This document shows, piece after piece, positions 6,385 to 8,330 of a DNA stretch of 8,330 bases (position 1 is its first letter; each line of letters begins with the position of its first letter). The stretch comes from an uncultured Clostridium sp. (GTDB lineage: Bacteria; Bacillota; Clostridia; Lachnospirales; Lachnospiraceae): the NCBI GenBank assembly GCA_902496665.1, contig CABVBU010000052.1, forward strand, positions 1-8,330, read 5' to 3'. The position numbers were made by a program, and so were the translations under genes. The notes beneath the pieces are model-generated. The model did not search any database. It was not told the origin of the DNA and saw nothing but the letters and a program-made list of their open reading frames with translations.

Positions 6385-6414
6385 TAGGATGTTCCGAATG
6401 AATGGACATTATAC
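6385..6414 (-). promoter_or_regulatory. SigG-type promoter for the spoVA operon
   Basis: On the minus strand GTATA (6414-6410) and CATCCTA (6391-6385) are separated by 18 bases. Both match the forespore SigG consensus (about GNATR and CATNNTA) fully. It sits between sigF and the first spoVA gene, as the known SigG promoter of the Bacillus spoVA operon does. A 10-bp palindrome (CATAGCTATG, 6414-6423) abuts the -35 element and could be a regulator site. The spacing is at the long end of the usual range. Confidence 0.7.
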
Positions 6415-6445
6415 ATAGCTATGCATTTTGGACCATTTTCACCTT

Positions 6446-7165
6446 TTAAGAGGTCAGTCTCTCCCTCATCTCCCTCAAGATCTTCTTCTCCAGCCGCGAC
6501 ACCTGCACCTGGGAAATTCCAAGCCGCCCTGCGATCACGGTCTGGGTCATATTTTCAAAATACCGCATTTTTATGATCTGCTGTTCCTTCTCCCCGAGAC
6601 CGGACAAAAGCTCCGCCAGCACGATCCGGTCCAGGACCCTGTCATTCTCCGATGTCTTTTCCGCGATCTTATCCGCCAGGCAGCCGCCGGATTCATCCCC
6701 GGCATCGAAGGGCTCGTAGATGGATCCGACTCTCGCCCCAGCTTCCATGGATGCCGCAACCTCCTCACGGCTGGCTCCCACCGACCTTGCAAGCTCCTCC
6801 ACTGTCGGCTCCCGCCCAAGGTCCGCCTCCAGCTTTTCTCTCGCCGCCCCGACTTTTCCCGCCAGTTCCTTTAGCGGCCTGCTGACCTTGATCATCCCGT
6901 CATCCCGGAGAAATCTCCTGATCTCCCCAGTGATCATGGGAACGGCATAGGTGGAAAACCGGACGCCCAGTTCTGTGTCGAAATGGTCGATGGCCTTTAT
7001 AAGGCCGATGTTCCCGATCTGGAACAGGTCATCCGGTTCCGGTCCTCTCCCGATAAATCTCCGGACGATACTCCAGACAAGACCCGCGTTCTCCACGACG
7101 AGACGGTCCCTCGCCTCTTTATCCCCTGCGTGTGAACGTTTTAAGAGTTCCGCAGTGTCCGCCAT
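6446..7165 (-). CDS. sigF: Forespore RNA polymerase sigma factor SigF
   Basis: SigF (SpoIIAC) is the first forespore-specific sigma factor, held inactive by SpoIIAB until SpoIIAA is dephosphorylated. The 239 residues show sigma-70 region 2 at about 26-98: NAGLVWSIVRRF, then DDLFQIGNIGLIKAIDHFD (45-63) and FSTYAVPMITGEIRRFLRDD (70-89). A region 3 of roughly 100-165 follows, then region 4 at about 185-233 with the helix-turn-helix TVIAGRLGISQVQVSRLEKK (209-228). The last motif is typical of SigF/SigG-type factors, and SigF rather than SigG is indicated by position behind spoIIAA and spoIIAB. ATG at 7165 is four bases from the spoIIAB stop, with AGGTGA spanning that stop as ribosome binding site, so translation is coupled. 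No clear terminator follows, so read-through into spoVA is possible. Confidence 0.97.
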   Translation of the reverse strand: MADTAELLKRSHAGDKEARDRLVVENAGLVWSIVRRFIGRGPEPDDLFQIGNIGLIKAIDHFDTELGVRFSTYAVPMITGEIRRFLRDDGMIKVSRPLKELAGKVGAAREKLEADLGREPTVEELARSVGASREEVAASMEAGARVGSIYEPFDAGDESGGCLADKIAEKTSENDRVLDRIVLAELLSGLGEKEQQIIKMRYFENMTQTVIAGRLGISQVQVSRLEKKILREMRERLTS

Positions 7166-7169
7166 CCCG

Positions 7170-7691
7170 TCACCTGCCGATCTTCTTTTTCATGGTGACG
7201 GAGGTTCCCTTTCCCGGCGCGGAGACCACCTCCACCCGGTCCATGAAGGCCTCCATGAAGGAAAATCCCATGCCGGACCTCCCATCCTCCGGACATGTGG
7301 TGAACATGGGTTCCATGGCCTGCTCCACGTCGCGGATCCCGACGCCCTCATCCCGCACTGTCACAGAAAGCAGCCGTTCCTTTTCCCAGGCCGTCGCCGA
7401 GAGATAGATCTTTCCTTCCTGTCCCCGGTATCCGTGGATCACCGCGTTCGTCACCGCCTCCGACACGGCGGTCTTGATATCGTCCAGTTCCTCCAATGTC
7501 GGGTCCAGGCGGCTTGCAAAAACGGCTGCCACGACTCTCGCGAACTCCTCGTTCTCCGACCGGCTCTCCATAATGAGTTCCATAGTCTCACACTCCGGCA
7601 TTCCTACATTTTTCCCCTCCTGCTCGTTCTGTCCAATCTGCTCTGCCTGTACTTTCTGCGTTTCCTGTACGGTCTGTCCTGTCTCTTCCAT
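7170..7691 (-). CDS. spoIIAB: Anti-sigma F factor / serine kinase SpoIIAB, with N-terminal extension
   Basis: SpoIIAB binds SigF and phosphorylates SpoIIAA using ATP. It is a GHKL-fold ATPase: N-box EAVTNAVIHGY (78-88, with Glu78 and Asn82), G1 box DEGVGI (114-119) and G2 box GRSGMGFSFME (137-147) are all intact. The protein has 173 residues against about 145 in Bacillus. The conserved domain begins near residue 37 (MELIMESRSENEEFARVV), so the first 36 residues are an extension rich in Gln and Glu. ATG at 7691 has an excellent GGGAGG 7 bases upstream and lies 2 bases after the spoIIAA stop. An internal ATG at 7583 also has GGAG 9 bases upstream and would give a protein of normal length, so two products are possible. 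Identity is certain; which start dominates is not. Confidence 0.96.
   Translation of the reverse strand: MEETGQTVQETQKVQAEQIGQNEQEGKNVGMPECETMELIMESRSENEEFARVVAAVFASRLDPTLEELDDIKTAVSEAVTNAVIHGYRGQEGKIYLSATAWEKERLLSVTVRDEGVGIRDVEQAMEPMFTTCPEDGRSGMGFSFMEAFMDRVEVVSAPGKGTSVTMKKKIGR
7620..7682 (-). repeat. Seven tandem 9-bp degenerate units (NNNNNNCAG) inside the 5' end of spoIIAB
   Basis: Codons 4-24 of spoIIAB read as seven successive three-codon units, each ending in CAG, so glutamine falls at residues 6, 9, 12, 15, 18, 21 and 24 exactly. The last two codons of the units are GGACAG, GTACAG, ACGCAG, GTACAG, GAGCAG, GGACAG and GAGCAG. The strict codon use for Gln and the repeated neighbours suggest growth by tandem duplication with later drift. 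Confidence 0.8.
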
Positions 7692-7693
7692 CC

Positions 7694-8035
7694 CTATACC
7701 TCCCTGCTGTAGATTGCTTCTTCTTTTGACTCATACTGATGCATCAGTCCCAGAATTCCCGCAACCTTTAAGACCCGCATCACCTGTGGGCAGGCACCGT
7801 AAAAACTGGTATGGCCTGCTTTCATCTGCTTGTAGCGGTTTAAGAGGACGCCAATGCCGGAGCTGTCCATGAACCGGGTACGCGTAAAATCGAAAATGAT
7901 CCTGGAGACATAATTTTCCGCCATCAGAAGGTCCGTCTCATACCTCAGATTCCGGCAGTTGTGATGGTCGAACTCCTTCGGCAGGTGAATGATGAGTGTG
8001 GGACCTTTTGCCTCGTATACGAATGAATCTTCCAT
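7694..8035 (-). CDS. spoIIAA: Anti-anti-sigma F factor SpoIIAA
   Basis: SpoIIAA is the STAS-domain partner that, when unphosphorylated, pulls SpoIIAB off SigF in the forespore. The 113 residues match the usual length. The phosphorylation loop FMDSSGIGVLLNRYKQM (55-71) carries Ser58 after Asp57, the same position as the Bacillus phosphoserine. PTLIIHLPKEFDHHNCRNLR (12-31) is the preceding STAS strand and helix. ATG at 8035 is chosen because GGAGG lies 8 bases upstream and the product begins as homologues do; the frame can be extended 26 codons upstream but that stretch is not SpoIIAA-like. It is the first gene of the spoIIA operon. A SigH promoter would be expected upstream, but I see no convincing pair of elements. 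Confidence 0.96.
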   Translation of the reverse strand: MEDSFVYEAKGPTLIIHLPKEFDHHNCRNLRYETDLLMAENYVSRIIFDFTRTRFMDSSGIGVLLNRYKQMKAGHTSFYGACPQVMRVLKVAGILGLMHQYESKEEAIYSREV

Positions 8036-8179
8036 AAATTTTTCCTCCCATTTCAAAATTTTGCAGCCAAATTCAGCCCACATCCTGTATCCCAATGCGA
8101 GGCTGATTTTCACAAATTTTTCTTACCTCAAAACAGCTTTCTAAATCCATTCTCCTGTAGTTTTCTAGTCTGAAACAAC

Positions 8180-8226
8180 AAAAAAGAGACCTCACAGTAT
8201 TTTCTTCTGTAAAGTCTCTTTTAAGT
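8180..8226 (-). terminator. Strong Rho-independent terminator upstream of spoIIAA
   Basis: A 14-bp stem (8184-8197 with 8207-8220, two G-T pairs) encloses a 9-base loop. On the minus strand AAGAGAC...GTCTCTT is followed by a run of T, so it ends transcription arriving from beyond the right edge. The plus-strand side also has T-rich sequence after the stem, so it may work both ways. It insulates the spoIIA operon. Confidence 0.85.
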
Positions 8227-8330
8227 TTTTTCGTAACTGTTCAGTAGGTCTGCGCACTTGCTGCGCTGACCGTAAAAAAACATAGGCTGGAAGGCAAAAA
8301 TCCCATCAGCGAAGCTGATCTGGAATGGAT
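8221..8330 (-). repeat. Hairpin-rich stretch at the right edge: candidate intergenic repeat or tail of an upstream gene
   Basis: Three palindromic units lie close together: ACTG-tt-CAGT (8236-8245), a 10-bp stem with one mismatch and a 5-base loop (8247-8256 with 8262-8271), and ATCAGC-gaa-GCTGAT (8305-8319). This density resembles short dispersed intergenic repeats. However, one minus-strand frame is open for 35 codons from the window edge to TAA at 8223-8221 (ending NSYEKT), right before the terminator, so it could equally be the 3' end of a gene. With only one copy in the window I cannot decide. Confidence 0.35.

Noticed and set aside
6951..7712. 253-residue plus-strand frame opposite sigF and spoIIAB
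   Set aside because: The opposite strand encodes unmistakable SigF and SpoIIAB; the plus-strand product is low-complexity and has no recognisable domain.
8060..8100. SigH-like promoter for spoIIA, with GCTGAATTT as -10
   Set aside because: The -10 half fits well, but the only AGGA is about 13 bases upstream of GAAT, not the roughly 21 expected, and no other -35 fits.
8079..8151. 25-codon minus-strand ORF upstream of spoIIAA, starting MDLESCFEV
   Set aside because: AGGAG is almost touching the ATG, too close for initiation, and there is no other support.
1..8330. CRISPR arrays, tRNA/rRNA genes, insertion sequences or attachment sites
   Set aside because: I saw no regularly spaced repeats, tRNA cloverleaf, rRNA-like sequence, transposase frame or flanking direct repeats around the inserted ATPase gene.

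Overview
This window reads as the chromosome of a spore-forming, fairly GC-balanced Clostridia, most likely a member of the Lachnospiraceae. The evidence is the gene content and order: a complete spoIIA operon (spoIIAA-spoIIAB-sigF) followed directly by a spoVA operon that still has spoVAA and spoVAB. Strong AGGAGG-type ribosome binding sites fit this too. The family-level assignment is an inference. Every convincing gene lies on the minus strand, so transcription runs from high to low coordinates.

Right to left: at 8330-8221 there is a hairpin-rich stretch that could be an intergenic repeat or the tail of an upstream gene, ending in a strong 14-bp-stem terminator (8184-8220). Next come spoIIAA, spoIIAB and sigF, separated by only 2 and 4 bases. 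They form the partner-switching module that releases the first forespore sigma factor. SpoIIAB carries an unusual N-terminal extension encoded by seven 9-bp units, giving a glutamine at every third residue. A 203-base gap after sigF holds a good SigG-type promoter (GTATA-N18-CATCCTA) and a possible 32-codon leader ORF. The spoVA genes follow: an unnamed small membrane protein, spoVAA, spoVAB and spoVAC, with overlaps or very short gaps. These encode parts of the dipicolinic acid (Ca-DPA) channel and uptake machinery of the forespore inner membrane.

The operon is then interrupted. Between spoVAC and spoVAD sits a 468-residue protein with a PD-(D/E)XK-like nuclease motif fused to a DUF2075/SF1-type ATPase. 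It has its own vegetative-looking promoter, whose -35 box contains the spoVAC stop codon, and its own bidirectional terminator. It therefore looks like a self-contained expression cassette inside a sporulation operon. Beyond the terminator lie spoVAD (DPA-binding thiolase-fold protein) and spoVAE, for which I found no convincing SigG promoter. spoVAEa and spoVAF are not present downstream.

The left edge is an M20-family Zn-dependent amidohydrolase (hydantoinase/carbamoylase type), cut by the window end, with its own putative extended -10 promoter overlapped by a perfect inverted repeat. Its role is metabolic and probably unrelated to sporulation.
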